Positions 63,614-64,000 of a stretch of DNA of 64,000 nt are shown here, piece after piece (the stretch's first letter is position 1; each line of letters starts with the position of its first letter). The stretch is from Pelagibius sp048268885. GTDB lineage: Bacteria; Pseudomonadota; Alphaproteobacteria; Kiloniellales; Kiloniellaceae. The DNA is taken from NCBI GenBank assembly GCA_048268885.1, contig JBLWUP010000027.1, positions 12,663 to 76,662 on the forward strand, written 5' to 3'. Made by a program: the position numbers and the translations under genes. Under the pieces are notes generated by a model that did no database searches, had not been told where the DNA came from, and was given only the letters and a program-made list of their open reading frames with translations.

Positions 63614-63682
63614 GCGGACTCCTGGTGGCGGCTTGCGCGGACTCCGGGTGACGGCTTGCTCGGACTCCGGGTGACGGCTTGC
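63614..63682. repeat. Tandem repeat, three 23-bp units
   Basis: The unit GCGGACTCCGGGTGACGGC with a TTGC tail occurs at 63614, 63637 and 63660. Copies 2 and 3 differ by one base; copy 1 has two changes. It lies about 100 bases before purE, in a 428-base gap with no other gene. Confidence 0.85.
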
Positions 63683-63780
63683 GCCGTGGGGGGCTTGTCC
63701 GGATAATGCGCGCCTTTTCGGGGACGGCCTCGCCGCGCTCTTGGCGGGCGGGCCGGAAGCTGCAGGGAACGAGAATCAGC

Positions 63781-64000
63781 ATGGCGGATGAAACACCCCA
63801 GGTCGGCATCATCATGGGCAGCCAGTCCGACTGGCCGACGATGAAGCACGCGGCAGACACGCTGGAGACGCTGGGGACCGCCCACGAGGCGCGCATCGTC
63901 TCGGCCCACCGCACGCCGCAGCGGCTGTACGACTACGCCAGCGGCGCGCGCGAGCGCGGGCTAAAGGTCATCATCGCCGGGGCCGGCGGCGCCGCGCATC
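63781..64000 (+). CDS. purE: N5-carboxyaminoimidazole ribonucleotide mutase, 3' end cut off
   Basis: The first 73 residues are visible, beginning 'MADETPQVGIIMGSQSDWPT', with the PurE substrate motifs 'GSxSDW' and 'SAHRTPQRLYDYA' and the strand 'KVIIAGAGGAAH'. PurE shifts the carboxyl group in purine synthesis. ATG 63781 is preceded by 'gggaacgagaatcagc'. The gene runs out of the window; purK usually follows it in this class, which cannot be checked here. Confidence 0.95.
   Translation, partial: MADETPQVGIIMGSQSDWPTMKHAADTLETLGTAHEARIVSAHRTPQRLYDYASGARERGLKVIIAGAGGAAH

Noticed and set aside
63614..63682. CRISPR-like array
   Set aside because: Units abut without spacers and there are no cas genes; it is a plain tandem repeat.

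Overview
The window is high-GC chromosomal DNA from an alphaproteobacterium, most likely a Rhodospirillales/Kiloniellales-type marine or soil organism. That placement is inference. It rests on alphaproteobacterial markers: RcdA/DUF1465 beside a zinc-less ribosomal protein L31, the DUF1192 - quinone oxidoreductase - TrcR/DUF1013 neighbourhood, TIGR02444, paired DUF465 proteins, a ROSE-type RNA thermometer and 3-hydroxybutyrate metabolism. The GC, codon use and dispersed palindromes look uniform. I see no prophage, insertion sequence, CRISPR array or rRNA operon.

Layout. 0-3.7 kb: an OmpA-domain protein, a MotA/TolQ-like channel and a MotB-like coiled-coil OmpA protein, forming a cell-envelope motor-type module. 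3.8-10.2 kb: MsbA-like ABC exporter, L31, RcdA, heat-regulated Hsp20, an unknown lipoprotein and an MFS transporter. 10.3-16.6 kb: a histidine kinase with a CxxCH periplasmic domain, FetAB-type exporter, thioesterase, alpha/beta hydrolase and MetY. 16.6-17.6 kb: a 980-base gene-free stretch with a strong small-RNA candidate. 17.6-21.3 kb: TrkH, a LeuT-fold-like membrane protein and two small envelope proteins. 21.6-25.6 kb: an oxidative-stress block (peroxiredoxin, KatG, OxyR). 25.6-29.2 kb: 3-hydroxybutyrate dehydrogenase, AEC carrier and a membrane-anchored TAXI protein. 29.4-41 kb: dctPQM TRAP transporter with a sigma-54 promoter, several outer-membrane barrels, a C39-like protease/barrel pair, and the DctB/DctD two-component system. 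41-45.7 kb: DUF1192, quinone oxidoreductase, TrcR, a membrane protein and a cyclooxygenase-like heme protein. 46-52.6 kb: dehydrogenases, propionyl-CoA synthetase, GNAT and HAD proteins among dense palindromic repeats. 52.7-57 kb: slipin, two tRNA-type genes and a chemoreceptor. 57.3-64 kb: acyl-CoA synthetase, two DUF465 proteins, UbiX, TIGR02444, phosphofructokinase, a diguanylate cyclase and the start of purE.

How the genes work together. DctB/DctD (37.6-40.8 kb) should activate the sigma-54 promoter in front of dctPQM (about 32.7 kb), a complete sense-and-import circuit for a dicarboxylate-type acid. Prx, KatG and OxyR form a peroxide defence set, and prx and katG share a 9-bp palindromic core upstream. 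Hsp20 carries both an RpoH-type promoter and a ROSE-type thermometer. The most unusual items are the cyclooxygenase-like protein in which the distal heme histidine aligns to Asp, a putative small RNA with repeated CCUCCC loops, and a translationally coupled C39-like protease/outer-membrane-barrel pair.
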